The notes beneath the pieces were generated by a model. It searched no databases, had not been told where the DNA came from, and was given only the letters and a program-made list of their open reading frames with translations. 64,000 nucleotides of DNA from Gammaproteobacteria bacterium (lineage in GTDB: Bacteria; Pseudomonadota; Gammaproteobacteria; Steroidobacterales; Steroidobacteraceae). Of this stretch, positions 24,490 to 35,048 are shown in pieces; position 1 is the stretch's first letter, and each line of letters begins with the position of its first letter. The position numbers and the translations under genes were made by a program. Location of the stretch: NCBI GenBank assembly GCA_025350055.1, contig JANXYK010000011.1, forward strand, positions 62,001 through 126,000, given 5' to 3'.

Positions 24490-25707
24490 ATGTCATTCGG
24501 CATCGCCCTCAGCGGCATCAACGCAGCCCAGAGTGACCTCAACGTCACGGCCAACAACATCGCCAATTCGAACACCAACGGCTTCAAGCAGTCGCGTTCG
24601 GAATTCGCCGAGCTGTTTGCGATCTCGCCGCAGGGCGTGAGCAAGGCGCAGACCGGCGCGGGCGTGAAGATCTCGGACGTGGCTACGCAGTTCACGCAGG
24701 GCAACATTCAAGCCACCAACAACAGCCTCGACCTGGCGCTCAGCGGCCAGGGCTTCTTCATTCTCAGCGACGGCGGTGCTTCGGCCTACACGCGTGCCGG
24801 TGCCTTCCAGACCGACAACGCCGGCTTTGTGACCAACGCCGAAGGTCAGCGTCTGCAGGTGTATTCACCGACGCTCGGCGGCACCTTCAACACCACCTCG
24901 CTCACCGACCTGCAGTTGGTGACCGGTGACAGTGCGCCACAAGCGACGGCCAACGCGAACATCGTCTTCAACCTGGCCTCGAATGCCACGCCACCGGCGG
25001 TCGGCGTGTTCGATCCGGCCAACAACAACAGCTACAACAGCTCCACCTCGCTCACGATCTATGACTCACTGGGCGCGGCGCATACCTCCAGCATGTATTT
25101 CGTGAAGACCGCGACCGCCAATACCTGGGACACCCATATGTATATAGATGGAGTGGCGGTGGGCGGTGCGCAGACGCTGCAGTACACCAGCACGGGTGCA
25201 CTGGCGGTACCGAACCCCGGCAAGATCACCTTCCCGGCTTATCCGCCCGGCACCGGCGCGCTCGATATCAACCTGACGGTCGACTACTCGAGCACCACGC
25301 AGTACGGTAACACCTTCGGCGTGACCGCTGTGTCGCAGGATGGTTTCACCACCGGCCGCCTGATCGGCATCAGCGTGGGCTCGACCGGTGTGGTGCAGGC
25401 GCGTTTCACCAATGGTCGCTCGGTGTCGCTCGGCCAGGTGGCGATCGCTAGCTTTGCGAATCCGCAGGGCCTGCAGCCGCTCGGCAACACCAACTGGTCA
25501 GAGACCTTCAACTCGGGCCAGGCGCTGCACGGCCAGGCCGGCAACTCGGGCTTCGGTCTGATCCAGTCCGGCTCGCTCGAACAGTCGAACGTCGACATCA
25601 CCGCGCAGCTGGTCAACATGATCACCGCGCAGCGCAACTTCCAGGCCAACGCGCAGATGATCTCGACCGAGAACCAGATCACCCAGACCATCATCAACAT
25701 CCGCTGA
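24490..25707 (+). CDS. flgE: Flagellar hook protein FlgE
   Basis: The 405-residue hook subunit. The N-terminal D0 helix is ALSGINAAQSDLNVTANNIANSNTNGFKQSRSEF (core NNIANSNTNGFK). The hook-specific ALSGQGFFILSDGGASAYTRAG strand and the central variable D1/D2 domain follow. The C-terminal helix is SNVDITAQLVNMITAQRNFQANAQMI. A RBS (AGGAGC) precedes the ATG. Confidence 0.96.
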   Translation: MSFGIALSGINAAQSDLNVTANNIANSNTNGFKQSRSEFAELFAISPQGVSKAQTGAGVKISDVATQFTQGNIQATNNSLDLALSGQGFFILSDGGASAYTRAGAFQTDNAGFVTNAEGQRLQVYSPTLGGTFNTTSLTDLQLVTGDSAPQATANANIVFNLASNATPPAVGVFDPANNNSYNSSTSLTIYDSLGAAHTSSMYFVKTATANTWDTHMYIDGVAVGGAQTLQYTSTGALAVPNPGKITFPAYPPGTGALDINLTVDYSSTTQYGNTFGVTAVSQDGFTTGRLIGISVGSTGVVQARFTNGRSVSLGQVAIASFANPQGLQPLGNTNWSETFNSGQALHGQAGNSGFGLIQSGSLEQSNVDITAQLVNMITAQRNFQANAQMISTENQITQTIINIR

Positions 25708-25727
25708 GCAAGGCTTAGGAATTCAAC

Positions 25728-26468
25728 ATGGATCGTCTGGTGTATGTGGCGATGTCGGGCGCAAAGGAAACGATGCGCGCCCAGGCCGCCAACAACCACA
25801 ACCTGGCCAATGCCAGCACGGTGGGCTTTCGCGCCGATCTCTCGGCGTTCCAGACCCAGGCCGTGCAGGGTGCCGGGCTTGCCACGCGCGTCTACGCCAC
25901 CGATCACTCGGTGGGCTGGAACGCGAGCAGCGGCGAGTTGCAGCAAACCGGGCGAGACCTCGATGTAGCCATCAACGGGCAGGGCTGGATCGCCGTGCAG
26001 GGGAGAGACGGGCGCGAGGCCTACACGCGCGCCGGCGATTTGCGCGTCGATGTCAACGGCCAGCTGGTCAATGGTGCCGGACTTGCGGTGCTGGGCGACG
26101 GCGGTCCGCTGGCGGTGCCGCCGCACTCTTCTATCAGCGTGGCGCGCGATGGTTCGGTGGCGATCGTGCCGCTGGGCCAGGCCGCGAACACCGTGGCCAC
26201 CATCGGTCGCATAAAACTCGTCAATCCACCGCCGGAGACTATCGATCGCGGCGCCGACGGTTTGTTCCGCCTGCGCAATGGCACCGATGCCCCGGCGGAT
26301 GCGGGCATGCAGCTCACCTCGGGCGCACTCGAAAGCAGCAATGTCAACGTGGCCGAAGCCATGACGCAGATGATCGAGCTGGCGCGCCAGTTCGACCTGC
26401 AGGTCAAGGCGATGCGCACCGCAGAGGAAGACGCCGCTTCGTCGGCGCGCCTGCTGCAGGCCGGCTGA
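25728..26468 (+). CDS. flgF: Flagellar proximal rod protein FlgF
   Basis: A 246-residue rod subunit. MDRLVYVAMSGAKETMRAQAANNHNLANASTVGFRADL at the N-terminus (core NNHNLANASTVGFRADL) and the C-terminal SSNVNVAEAMTQMIELARQFDLQVKAM helix identify FlgF rather than FlgG. The order flgE-flgF-flgG is standard. Confidence 0.95.
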   Translation: MDRLVYVAMSGAKETMRAQAANNHNLANASTVGFRADLSAFQTQAVQGAGLATRVYATDHSVGWNASSGELQQTGRDLDVAINGQGWIAVQGRDGREAYTRAGDLRVDVNGQLVNGAGLAVLGDGGPLAVPPHSSISVARDGSVAIVPLGQAANTVATIGRIKLVNPPPETIDRGADGLFRLRNGTDAPADAGMQLTSGALESSNVNVAEAMTQMIELARQFDLQVKAMRTAEEDAASSARLLQAG

Positions 26469-26495
26469 ACGCATTAATCATATTCAGGAGCAGTC

Positions 26496-27281
26496 ATGAA
26501 TCCAGCATTGTGGGCCGCGAAAACCGGACTCGACGCACAGCAGACCCGCATGGCTGTGGTCTCGAACAACCTCGCCAACGTCAACACCACCGGCTTCAAG
26601 AAGAGTCGTGCGGTGTTCGAGGATCTGCTGTACCAGAACGTACGCCAGGTCGGTGGCGCCACCTCGCAGGATACGCAGGCACCCAGCGGACTCTCGCTCG
26701 GCACTGGTGTGCGCGTGGTAGCGACCGAAAAGACTTATACCCAGGGCAATCTGAGCCAGACCGGCAACTCGCTCGATCTAGCGATCAGCGGCCGCGGCTT
26801 CTTCCAGGTGCTGATGCCCGATGGCACGCTCGGCTACACACGCGCGGGTGATTTCCAGCTCAACAGCCAGGGGCAGCTCGTGACCTCGAGTGGTTACGTC
26901 ATCCAGCCCGGCATCAACATCCCGCAGGGTGCGCAGACCGTGACCGTCGGCAGCGATGGCGTGGTCTCGGTGCTGCTGGCCGGACAGTCCGCACCCCAGC
27001 AGGTGGGCTCGCTCCAGCTGGTCGACTTCGTGAATCCCGCGGGCTTGCAGCCGCGCGGCGAGAACCTGCTGGTGGAATCAGCATCCAGCGGCACTGCGCA
27101 GTCAGGCAACCCTGGCCAGTCGGGCCTGGGCACCTTGCAGCAGGGTGCGGTCGAAAGTTCCAACGTCAACGTGGTCGAGGAAATGGTGAACATGATCGAG
27201 ACGCAACGCGCCTACGAGATGAACACCAAGGCCATCCAGACTGCCGACCAGATGCTGCAGTACCTCAGCAACAACGTCTGA
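26496..27281 (+). CDS. flgG: Flagellar distal rod protein FlgG
   Basis: The 261-residue distal rod subunit. The N-terminus [47 protein letters not shown] (core [16 protein letters not shown]) and the specific insert after it ([20 protein letters not shown]) identify FlgG. The C-terminal helix [23 protein letters not shown] is intact. The stop overlaps the upstream flgH start candidate (TGATG). Confidence 0.96.
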   Translation: MNPALWAAKTGLDAQQTRMAVVSNNLANVNTTGFKKSRAVFEDLLYQNVRQVGGATSQDTQAPSGLSLGTGVRVVATEKTYTQGNLSQTGNSLDLAISGRGFFQVLMPDGTLGYTRAGDFQLNSQGQLVTSSGYVIQPGINIPQGAQTVTVGSDGVVSVLLAGQSAPQQVGSLQLVDFVNPAGLQPRGENLLVESASSGTAQSGNPGQSGLGTLQQGAVESSNVNVVEEMVNMIETQRAYEMNTKAIQTADQMLQYLSNNV

Positions 27282-27292
27282 TGGGAGTCACC

Positions 27293-27961
27293 GTGAAGAA
27301 TCACTATTTGCTGTTGCTGCCCGTTGCGCTGCTGGCCGCCTGCGCCAGCACTCCCTCGCGCATCGACAATTTCGATGCGACCACGCCGCTCGCCGGTACG
27401 CCGCCACCCGCCACGGGTGGCGCGATCTACCAGGCGGGCTACGACGTACCGTTGTTCGAGAATTCCGTGGCGCATCGCGTCGGCGATGTGCTGACGATCC
27501 TGCTCGAGGAAAAGACCAACGCCAGCAAGAGCGCCAGCACCACCACGGCCAAGAAGACCAAGGCCGATCTGCCAGGGCCGACGATATTCGGCGCGCCGAT
27601 CACGATGCACGGCAAGGAAATATTTGCCGGCAGCATGAACAACGCCAGCAGCTTCGACGGCTCGGGCGACAGCAAGCAGAGCAATGTGCTCAACGGCAGC
27701 ATCTCGGTGACCATCGCCAGGCGCCTGGCCAATGGCAACCTGCTGGTGCGCGGCCAGAAGCTGATCAACATCAACCAGGGGAGCGAGTACGTGCGCCTGC
27801 AGGGCATCGTCCGCTCCATCGATATCGCACCGGACAACACCGTGTCCTCATCGCGGGTGGCCGATGCCTCCATCTCCTACGGATCGCAGGGTGTGCTCGC
27901 CTCGGCCAATTCCAAGGGCTGGCTGGCGCGCTTCTTCGATTCCAAATGGCTGCCGTTCTGA
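27293..27961 (+). CDS. flgH: Flagellar L-ring lipoprotein FlgH
   Basis: A 222-residue outer-membrane L-ring subunit. Lipobox LLAACAS is at about 13-19. The conserved block includes [48 protein letters not shown] and the end [28 protein letters not shown] (core [14 protein letters not shown]). I prefer GTG 27293, which has GGGAG five bases upstream and starts the signal peptide with basic residues. An ATG at 27281 overlapping the flgG stop is the alternative and adds four residues. Confidence 0.94.
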   Translation: MKNHYLLLLPVALLAACASTPSRIDNFDATTPLAGTPPPATGGAIYQAGYDVPLFENSVAHRVGDVLTILLEEKTNASKSASTTTAKKTKADLPGPTIFGAPITMHGKEIFAGSMNNASSFDGSGDSKQSNVLNGSISVTIARRLANGNLLVRGQKLININQGSEYVRLQGIVRSIDIAPDNTVSSSRVADASISYGSQGVLASANSKGWLARFFDSKWLPF

Positions 27962-27971
27962 GGATTCCGTC

Positions 27972-29102
27972 ATGCTCAAGCATCGCTCCGCTGTCCTAAT
28001 GCCACCGCTCTGGGCCGCCCTGATCCTGGCTGCACTGCTGCTGCCGGGCTTGGTGATTGCTGAACGCGTCAAGGATCTGGCCGGCGTGGCCGGCGTGCGC
28101 GGCAACCAGTTGGTGGGCTACGGCCTCGTGGTCGGCCTCGATGGCACCGGCGATCAAACCAGCCAGGCGCCGTTCACCGTGCAGAGCATCATCAATATGC
28201 TGGCCAAGTTTGGCGTGACCATTCCGGCCGGCGTGAAGCCGCAGCTGAAGAACGTCGCCGCGGTCACCGTGACCGCCAACCTGCCGGCCTTCTCCAAGGC
28301 CGGCCAGACCATCGACGTGACCGTGGCGTCGATCGGCAATGCCAGCAGCTTGCGCGGTGGCGCGCTGCTGATGACGCCACTGCGTGGCGCCGATGGCGAG
28401 GTCTACGCGATGGCGCAGGGCAGTGTGATGGTCTCCGGCTTCGGCATCAGCGGCAAGGACGGCTCGCGCGTCAGCGTCAATGTGCCCAGCGGTGGCCGCG
28501 TGCCCAATGGCGCGACGGTCGAGCGCGAAGTGCACAGCGATTTCAATGCCACGGCATTCGTGGTGCTCAATCTGAACAGTCCGGATTTCACCACCGCGAC
28601 GCGCCTGACCAGCGGCATCAACGCGCTGCTGGGCGCGGGCACCGCGCAGGCGCTCGATGCGGTCTCGGTGCGGGTGGCTGCGCCAACCGCGGAGACTTCC
28701 CGCATCAGTTTCATATCGGCGCTCGAGGAAATGGAGATCGATCCCGGCGAGGCACCGGCGCGCGTGATCATCAACTCGCGCACCGGCACCGTGGTGATCG
28801 GCTCGCATGTGCGGGTGATGCCCGCTGCCGTGGCGCACGGCTCGCTGTCGGTGACTATCCGCGAGCGCGAGGAAGTCAGCCAACCCAATGCCTTTGCCTC
28901 GGGCACCACCGTGACCTCACCACGCAGCGATATTTCGATCGAGCAGCCTCCGGCGCGTATGTTCGTGTTCAGCGCCGGCGTCGATCTCAATGAGATCGTA
29001 CGTGCCGTCAATCAGGTGGGCGCGGCCCCTGGCGACCTGGTGGCGATACTCGAGGCCCTGAAGGAAGCTGGCGCATTGCGCGCCGAGCTGGTGGTCATCT
29101 GA
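27972..29102 (+). CDS. flgI: Flagellar P-ring protein FlgI
   Basis: A 376-residue periplasmic ring subunit with an N-terminal signal peptide. Signature segments: [73 protein letters not shown] and the end [28 protein letters not shown] 27972 has GAGG upstream; the in-frame extension into flgH is not used. Confidence 0.96.
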   Translation: MLKHRSAVLMPPLWAALILAALLLPGLVIAERVKDLAGVAGVRGNQLVGYGLVVGLDGTGDQTSQAPFTVQSIINMLAKFGVTIPAGVKPQLKNVAAVTVTANLPAFSKAGQTIDVTVASIGNASSLRGGALLMTPLRGADGEVYAMAQGSVMVSGFGISGKDGSRVSVNVPSGGRVPNGATVEREVHSDFNATAFVVLNLNSPDFTTATRLTSGINALLGAGTAQALDAVSVRVAAPTAETSRISFISALEEMEIDPGEAPARVIINSRTGTVVIGSHVRVMPAAVAHGSLSVTIREREEVSQPNAFASGTTVTSPRSDISIEQPPARMFVFSAGVDLNEIVRAVNQVGAAPGDLVAILEALKEAGALRAELVVI

Positions 29103-29135
29103 GCGGCGGATCGCATCCGCTGTGCAGTCACGCCC

Positions 29136-30080
29136 ATGAGCTCCGCGCCCGTCAACACCAGCTACTACGCCGACTTCGGGCGTATGGAAGCGTTGAAGAA
29201 GACGGCCCGCCAGGATCAGCCGGCGGCGATACGCGAGGCTGCGCGCCAGTTCGAGAGCCTGTTCACGCACATGCTGCTCAAGAGCATGCGCGAGGCGAAC
29301 CTCGGCGAAGGACTGGGCGACAGCGAGCAGACGCAGTTCTACCAGGACATGTTCGACCAGCAGCTGTCGGTGCAGATGTCGCAGGGCAAGGGCCTGGGGC
29401 TCGCCGAGCGCCTGGTGCAGCAGCTGCAACGCACCGGGTTGACGCCGCCCGCCGCGGCGGACCCGGCGTCCGCGAGTCCGGCAGCGGCCCCTGCCGCTAC
29501 CAGCAGTGGCAGCAGCAGTACGCCACCCACCGCGAATCTCACGCAAACGCAATTCATTGATGGCATCTGGCCTTACGCTGCGCAGGCGGCCAAGCGCATC
29601 GGCGTCGCCATTGAAACCGTGATTGCACATGCGGCGCTTGAAACGGGATGGGGCCGTCACCTGCCGGCGGTCAGCTCGGCGGCCGGCACCGCGGCTGCGG
29701 CTGCGGGCAGCAACAATCTCTTCGGTATCAAGGCAGGTGGTGGTTGGCGCGGTGCCTCGGCCGATACACATACCACGGAGTACGTTGGCGGCAACGCCAC
29801 CACGGTGCAGGCGCCGTTTCGAAGTTATAGCTCGATCGCCGCAGGCTTCAGCGACTACGTCGATCTGCTGACCGGCAATCCGCGCTTCGCGACGGCACTC
29901 AACCAGGGTGGCGATGCGGCAGCTTTCGCGCAGGGTCTGCAGCGCGGCGGTTACGCGACCGATCCGGCTTATGTACACAAGTTGGTGGCGACCGCGGCGG
30001 CGGTGCACGAACTGAGCGCGCAGTCCGCGCTCAAGAATGGCGTATCGGTGCCGACAACTGCCGGTACAGGATCAGTCTGA
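29136..30080 (+). CDS. flgJ: Flagellar rod-cap protein and peptidoglycan hydrolase FlgJ
   Basis: A 314-residue two-domain protein. The N-terminal rod-binding domain (about 25-105: AIREAARQFESLFTHMLLKSMREAN, YQDMFDQQLSVQMSQGKGLGLAERLV) caps the rod. After a Ser/Ala/Pro linker comes a glucosaminidase domain (about 130-300) with FIDGIWPYAAQAAKRIG, AHAALETGWGRH (catalytic Glu) and NNLFGIKAGGGW. This dual form is the usual one in gammaproteobacteria. Confidence 0.95.
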   Translation: MSSAPVNTSYYADFGRMEALKKTARQDQPAAIREAARQFESLFTHMLLKSMREANLGEGLGDSEQTQFYQDMFDQQLSVQMSQGKGLGLAERLVQQLQRTGLTPPAAADPASASPAAAPAATSSGSSSTPPTANLTQTQFIDGIWPYAAQAAKRIGVAIETVIAHAALETGWGRHLPAVSSAAGTAAAAAGSNNLFGIKAGGGWRGASADTHTTEYVGGNATTVQAPFRSYSSIAAGFSDYVDLLTGNPRFATALNQGGDAAAFAQGLQRGGYATDPAYVHKLVATAAAVHELSAQSALKNGVSVPTTAGTGSV

Positions 30081-30116
30081 TGATCGTTCGCAATCACCGC
30101 GCAGGCGGGAGTCACA

Positions 30117-32015
30117 ATGGCTGACATGCTTACAACGGGTGTCTCCGGGCTGCTGGCCTTCCAGCGCTCGCTTGACACCACCAGCCATAATATTGCCAAT
30201 GCCAGCACGCCTGGCTACAGCCGCCAGAGTGCCGAGCTCATGGCGCGGCCCGCCGATGCCTCTGGTAGCGGCTGGATCGGCAATGGCGTCGACATCACCA
30301 CGGTACGGCGGCTGTATGACGCGACGCTGGCAGGCCAGGCGCGCAGCGCCGGCAGCAACTTCCAGCAGCTCAATACCTTCAGCACCTATGCGGGGCGTAT
30401 CGACAACCTGTTCAGCGATACCAGCACCGGGCTTGCGACCACACTGCAAAATTTCATCAATTCCGTGCAGGCGGTCGCCGATGCGCCGGCCTCGATCACC
30501 TCGCGCCAGGTGCTGCTGAGCCAGGCGAGTGCGCTCGCCGACCGGCTCAAGACCTACAACACCAGTCTCGACAACATCAACAGCCAGGTGAGCTCCCAGC
30601 TTGCCAGCGAGGCCACCGCGGTCTCGACCATCGCCAGCAACATCGCCACGCTCAACCAGCGCATCGTTGCCGCGCAGGGCATCAACGAGCAACCACCGAA
30701 CGATCTGCTCGATCAGCGCGACAAGCTGGTGAGCGATCTGGCCACGCATCTGTCGGTCAGCACCGTGATGCAGAGCGATGGCTCGATGAACGTCTTCATG
30801 GGCAACGGCCAGGCGCTGGTGATGAACACCTCCGCGGCCAAGCTCGGCACCGGCGGCGATCAGTTCTCCGCCACACGCACGCGCCTGCTGGTGCAATCGC
30901 CGGCCGGCGCGATCGACGTCACCGACTCGATCAGCGGTGGCACGATCGGTGGCCTGCTGCAGTTTCGCAGTGAAATGCTCGATCCGACCCGCAATACCGT
31001 CGGCCAGGCGACGGTCACGCTCGCCAACCTGGTCAACACGCAGCAATCGGCGGGCCTGGACCTGCACGGCCAGATCGGTACCGACCTGTTCGCGGTCGGT
31101 GGCGTCGCGGTTAGCACCTCGAACCTGAATACCGGCAGCGCCACCGCCAGCGTCACGCGCAGCGATCCCACCGCGCTGACCACCGCCGACTATCAGTTGC
31201 TGTTTGACGGCAGCGCCTGGCACCTGTCCCGCACCGACACCGGCGCCGCAGTCGCGATGACGGGCACCGGCACCGCGCCAGATCCTTTCGTGGCCGATGG
31301 GCTGTCGATCACGGTCGGCGGCACGCCGCAGGCCGGCGATCGCCTGCTGATCGAGCCGACGCGCGCCGCGGTGGCGGGCCTGTCGGTGTTGATTTCGCAG
31401 CCGGAAAAAATTGCCGCTGCCGCCGCCGTGCTCACCAGTGATGCAGCGGCCAACACCGGAAACGCCAGGATCGATGCCGGCAGCGTGCCCAATACCGCGG
31501 CCTGGGTGCGCGGCGATTACACGCTCAGCTTCACTTCCGCCAACAGCTGGCAGGTCACCGACGCTGCCAGCACCATCGTGAGCAGCGGCGGCTACACCTC
31601 CGGGGCGCCAATCAGCTTCAAAGGCGTGCAGGTCACGCTCACAGGCACCCCGGCGAGTGGTGACAGCTTTTCAATCAAGGACAACGCCAACGGTAGCGGC
31701 GACAACCGCAATGCGCTGCAGATCGCCGCCCTACTCGGTAAACCGATACTCAACGGCGGCACGGTGTCGCTCAGTGACACCGTCGGTCGGCTGATCGGCA
31801 ACATCGGCGTGCAGACCAACCAGGCGCAGACCGGTCGCGATGCGCAGCAGCTGGTGATGAACGACGCCAATACCGCGATGAGCAATCTCTCCGGCGTGAA
31901 CCTCGATGAGGAGGCCGCCAACCTGATGCGCTACCAGCAGGCCTACCAGGCCGCCGCCAAGGTGATCAGTGTCGCCGACAGCCTGTTCCAGTCCCTGCTG
32001 AACGCCACCAAGTAG
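30117..32015 (+). CDS. flgK: Flagellar hook-associated protein 1 FlgK
   Basis: The 632-residue hook-filament junction protein. N-terminus: TGVSGLLAFQRSLDTTSHNIANASTPGYSRQ. Middle: NDLLDQRDKLVSDLATHLSVSTVMQSDGSMNVF. C-terminus: GVNLDEEAANLMRYQQAYQAAAKVISVADSLFQSLLNA (core NLDEEAANLMRYQQAYQAAA). The central beta modules (about 360-415 and 445-520) resemble a module in FlgL. Larger than Salmonella FlgK (553 aa) because of these inserts. Confidence 0.95.
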   Translation: MADMLTTGVSGLLAFQRSLDTTSHNIANASTPGYSRQSAELMARPADASGSGWIGNGVDITTVRRLYDATLAGQARSAGSNFQQLNTFSTYAGRIDNLFSDTSTGLATTLQNFINSVQAVADAPASITSRQVLLSQASALADRLKTYNTSLDNINSQVSSQLASEATAVSTIASNIATLNQRIVAAQGINEQPPNDLLDQRDKLVSDLATHLSVSTVMQSDGSMNVFMGNGQALVMNTSAAKLGTGGDQFSATRTRLLVQSPAGAIDVTDSISGGTIGGLLQFRSEMLDPTRNTVGQATVTLANLVNTQQSAGLDLHGQIGTDLFAVGGVAVSTSNLNTGSATASVTRSDPTALTTADYQLLFDGSAWHLSRTDTGAAVAMTGTGTAPDPFVADGLSITVGGTPQAGDRLLIEPTRAAVAGLSVLISQPEKIAAAAAVLTSDAAANTGNARIDAGSVPNTAAWVRGDYTLSFTSANSWQVTDAASTIVSSGGYTSGAPISFKGVQVTLTGTPASGDSFSIKDNANGSGDNRNALQIAALLGKPILNGGTVSLSDTVGRLIGNIGVQTNQAQTGRDAQQLVMNDANTAMSNLSGVNLDEEAANLMRYQQAYQAAAKVISVADSLFQSLLNATK

Positions 32016-32020
32016 CCACC

Positions 32021-33217
32021 ATGCGCATTGCAACTTCAACCCTGTACCAGCTTGCCACGCAGGCCCTGCTCAGCCAGCAGGCGGCGTTGGCGAAATCGCA
32101 GAACCAGATCGCGACCGGCAAGCGCGTGCAGACGCCCTCGGATGATCCCGTCGCCGCGGTGCAGCTGCACGAGCTGGCGCGTGCGCAGTCGCAATACGAG
32201 CAGTACGACAAGAACAGCACCGCGGTCACCGGTCGGCTGCAGCTCGAAGAGCAGGCGCTGGCCGATGCCGGCACGGTGCTGCAGCGTGCACGCGAGTTGG
32301 TGGTGCAGGCCAATACCGCCACCCTGAGCGATGGCGATCGCAAGTCCATCGCCACCGAGCTAAAGTCCAGGCTCGATGAGCTGATGAGCATCGGCAATCG
32401 CAAGGATGCCAACGGCGAATACCTGTTTTCCGGCTATTCAAGCGCTACGCAGCCTTTTGCGCGCGGCGCCAGCGGCAGCGTGCAGTACTTCGGCGACAGC
32501 GGCGCGCGCGGCGTGCAAGTGGATGCCGGCCTGCAGATCCAGGACAGCGATCCGGGCAGCCAGCTGTTCACGAACATTCCGGCCGGCAATGGCCTGTTCG
32601 TGAATGCCGCCGGCGCTGCCAACACGGGGAGCGGTGTCATCGATGCCGGCTCGATCACCAGCCGGGCGGCCTGGGTTCCCGATACCTATACCGTCAGTTT
32701 CACGACGCCCAACACCTGGCAGGTGACGGACAGCGGCGGTGCGACGGTGGCCAGCGGCAACTACAGCAGCGGCGGCGCGATCGCTTTCCGCGGCGTGCAG
32801 ATAGGGATCACGGGCGTGCCCGCAGCGGGCGATCGGTTCACCGTGAGCAGCGCTGGCACGCAGGATGTGTTCACCACGCTCGATGGCATTGTCAACGCGC
32901 TGCAGTCTGGTGCCAGCACCGATGCGCAGCGCGCGCAGTTCAATTCCGCGCTCAACGGCTCGCTCCAGCAGCTCGACCAGGCCACCAACCAGCTGCTCAA
33001 TATCCGCTCGCAGGTCGGCGCGCGGCTCTCGACGCTCGATGATGGCAACAGCTCCAGGGCGACGCAGCTCACTGATCTGCAGACCGCGGCCGGGCAGTTG
33101 GGCGATCTCGACTACGCCGCGGCGGTATCAAAGATGAGTCAGCAGTACGTGGGCCTGCAGGCCGCGCAGCAATCCTTCGCCAGCATTGGCAAATTGTCGC
33201 TATTTAACTATCTGTAG
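32021..33217 (+). CDS. flgL: Flagellar hook-associated protein 3 FlgL
   Basis: The 398-residue junction protein. N-terminus: RIATSTLYQLATQALLSQQAALAKSQNQIATGKRV. DANGEYLFSGYSS follows. C-terminal helix: QLGDLDYAAAVSKMSQQYVGLQAAQQSF. A central insert (about 200-285: WVPDTYTVSFTTPNTWQV, AIAFRGVQIGITGVPAAGD) is closely similar to one in FlgK. It starts six bases after the flgK stop. Confidence 0.95.
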   Translation: MRIATSTLYQLATQALLSQQAALAKSQNQIATGKRVQTPSDDPVAAVQLHELARAQSQYEQYDKNSTAVTGRLQLEEQALADAGTVLQRARELVVQANTATLSDGDRKSIATELKSRLDELMSIGNRKDANGEYLFSGYSSATQPFARGASGSVQYFGDSGARGVQVDAGLQIQDSDPGSQLFTNIPAGNGLFVNAAGAANTGSGVIDAGSITSRAAWVPDTYTVSFTTPNTWQVTDSGGATVASGNYSSGGAIAFRGVQIGITGVPAAGDRFTVSSAGTQDVFTTLDGIVNALQSGASTDAQRAQFNSALNGSLQQLDQATNQLLNIRSQVGARLSTLDDGNSSRATQLTDLQTAAGQLGDLDYAAAVSKMSQQYVGLQAAQQSFASIGKLSLFNYL

Positions 33218-33265
33218 GCCACTGTGACGCAATCGGCAATCTGTCCCGTTCGGGTCATTGGCGAC

Positions 33266-33292
33266 TCAAGTTTGCCGCCGCGGGCACCGATA
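33266..33292 (+). promoter_or_regulatory. Sigma-28 (FliA) promoter of the flagellin gene
   Basis: TCAAG (33266-33270), extended TCAAGTTT, and CCGATA (33287-33292) with 16 bases between match the FliA consensus, one base longer in the spacer than usual. It lies about 100 bases upstream of fliC in the 178-base gap after flgL. Confidence 0.78.
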
Positions 33293-33395
33293 CAAGCCCC
33301 GAACGGGATAGCGATCAGCGGATTGCGAATCACGACAAGCACAGCGCTAAGGGCAGAAGTCCGGGCGCCAGAGTAACCGAACAGGAGAAGTTTCA

Positions 33396-34922
33396 ATGGC
33401 ACTCATGATCAATACCAACGCGATGTCGCTGAACGCCCAGCGCAATCTGACGACCTCGCAGAGCAGTCTTAAGGAAGCCTTGCAGCGGCTGTCATCGGGC
33501 TTGCGCATCAACAGCGCCAAGGACGACGCAGCTGGCCTGGCCATTGCCTCGCGCATGACCACGCAGATCAACGGCCTCGACCAGGCGCAGCGCAATGCCA
33601 ACGACGGCATTTCGCTGGCGCAGACCACGGAAGGTGCCTTGCAGGAAGTCACCAACAACCTGCAGCGCATCCGCGAGCTGGCTGTGCAGTCGGCCAACGC
33701 GACCAACAGCTCCAGCGACCGCCAGGCGCTCGACCAGGAAGTGCAGCAGCGGCTCGCGGAAATCGACCGCATCGCCCTGCAGACCTCATTCAATGGCCAG
33801 AAGGTGCTCGACGGCTCCTTCGGCAATGCCACGTTCCAAATCGGCGCCAACGTCGGCGAGTCGATCGGTGTGAACCTCTCGACCAGCGTGCGCACCAGCG
33901 CCATCGGCCGCACGGCCGACTACGTCGGCAACGGCACGGTCTATGATGCGACCAAGCCAGTCGGTCAGCAGGGCGCCGGCGTCACCGCCAACCCCTTTAC
34001 CTCCGGTTCGCTGAAGATTGCGATCGGTTCAAACGCGGCGATCTCCGTCGGTGCGTCTTCCGCCGGATCTGGCGCGGGCCAGGCTGCGGGCAGTGCCTAT
34101 GCGAAGGCCGCCGCCATCAATTCGGCCGGTATCCCCAACCTGACCGCCAGCGCGCAGTCCAGCCTGCAAGTCGCCTGGGCCGATGTCACGACCGCCGGCT
34201 ACGGCATGTCGATCAACGGCGTGACGATTCAGTCAAACTACAACGGTGCGACCACTACCTTGACGGGCGATGCCGCCGCCGCCTCGATCAACGCCAACAC
34301 GGGCGCCACGGGCGTTACCGCAACCTTTGACACGGGTGTGCTGACGCTGTCGGCTTCCGACGGCAGCAACATCATTGTCGGTCAGACCTTGGGTGCGGGC
34401 ACCGCCAACATCGGTTTGCACGGTGCCGGCGCGGGTTCCAACAACACGGTCAATGCCGCGTTGAACTTCGATACCGCCGTAAGCTCTTCGCTCGCAACCA
34501 AGACGGCTGTCGGCACGTTGCACCTGGTGGCACTGGATACCGTCACGCTCAGTGGCGCCGGTGCGGCGGATGCCGGTTACACGGCCGCCACCCTGGCGCT
34601 GGGCAACGCCGCGCTCAACAGTGCCGCGGTCACCTCGGTCGCCAAGGCCAATGCCACGATCAACGCCATAGATGCAGCGCTGACCTCGGTCAGTTCATTG
34701 CGCAGCCTGCTGGGCGCCATGCAGAGTCGCTTCGAGTCGGTGGTCAGCAGCCTGCAGACCGCGTCGGAAAACCTCTCGACCTCGCGCAGCCGCATCCAGG
34801 ATGCGGACTTCGCCGCCGAGACGGCCAAGCTGACGCGCGCGCAGATCCTGCAGCAGGCGGGTACGGCAATTCTGGCGCAGGCCAATGCCTCACCGCAGAG
34901 CGTCCTGAAGCTCCTGCAGTAA
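33396..34922 (+). CDS. fliC: Flagellin FliC
   Basis: The 508-residue filament subunit. The conserved N-terminal D0/D1 is [51 protein letters not shown] and [19 protein letters not shown]. The C-terminal D1/D0 includes [21 protein letters not shown] and ends with [23 protein letters not shown]. The variable centre (about 170-410) is Gly/Ala/Ser/Thr-rich. It is the only flagellin in the window, driven by a sigma-28 promoter and followed by a hairpin terminator. Confidence 0.97.
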   Translation: MALMINTNAMSLNAQRNLTTSQSSLKEALQRLSSGLRINSAKDDAAGLAIASRMTTQINGLDQAQRNANDGISLAQTTEGALQEVTNNLQRIRELAVQSANATNSSSDRQALDQEVQQRLAEIDRIALQTSFNGQKVLDGSFGNATFQIGANVGESIGVNLSTSVRTSAIGRTADYVGNGTVYDATKPVGQQGAGVTANPFTSGSLKIAIGSNAAISVGASSAGSGAGQAAGSAYAKAAAINSAGIPNLTASAQSSLQVAWADVTTAGYGMSINGVTIQSNYNGATTTLTGDAAAASINANTGATGVTATFDTGVLTLSASDGSNIIVGQTLGAGTANIGLHGAGAGSNNTVNAALNFDTAVSSSLATKTAVGTLHLVALDTVTLSGAGAADAGYTAATLALGNAALNSAAVTSVAKANATINAIDAALTSVSSLRSLLGAMQSRFESVVSSLQTASENLSTSRSRIQDADFAAETAKLTRAQILQQAGTAILAQANASPQSVLKLLQ

Positions 34923-34977
34923 GATGATTAGCGAACGGTAAGGAGCGCATGATCAGGCTCGCAGGAGTCGGAAAGCG

Positions 34978-35009
34978 GACGGAGACCGGCGCAAGCCGGT
35001 CTCCGTCTT
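34978..35009 (+). terminator. Hairpin terminator after fliC
   Basis: A perfect 13-bp stem, GACGGAGACCGGC (34978-34990) and GCCGGTCTCCGTC (34995-35007), with a GCAA tetraloop, is followed by TT. The weak T-tract may allow read-through into flaG-fliD-fliS. Confidence 0.8.
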
Positions 35010-35048
35010 GCCGTGCTCCGCGAATTCGCAAGCGATGGAGGCGCCGCT

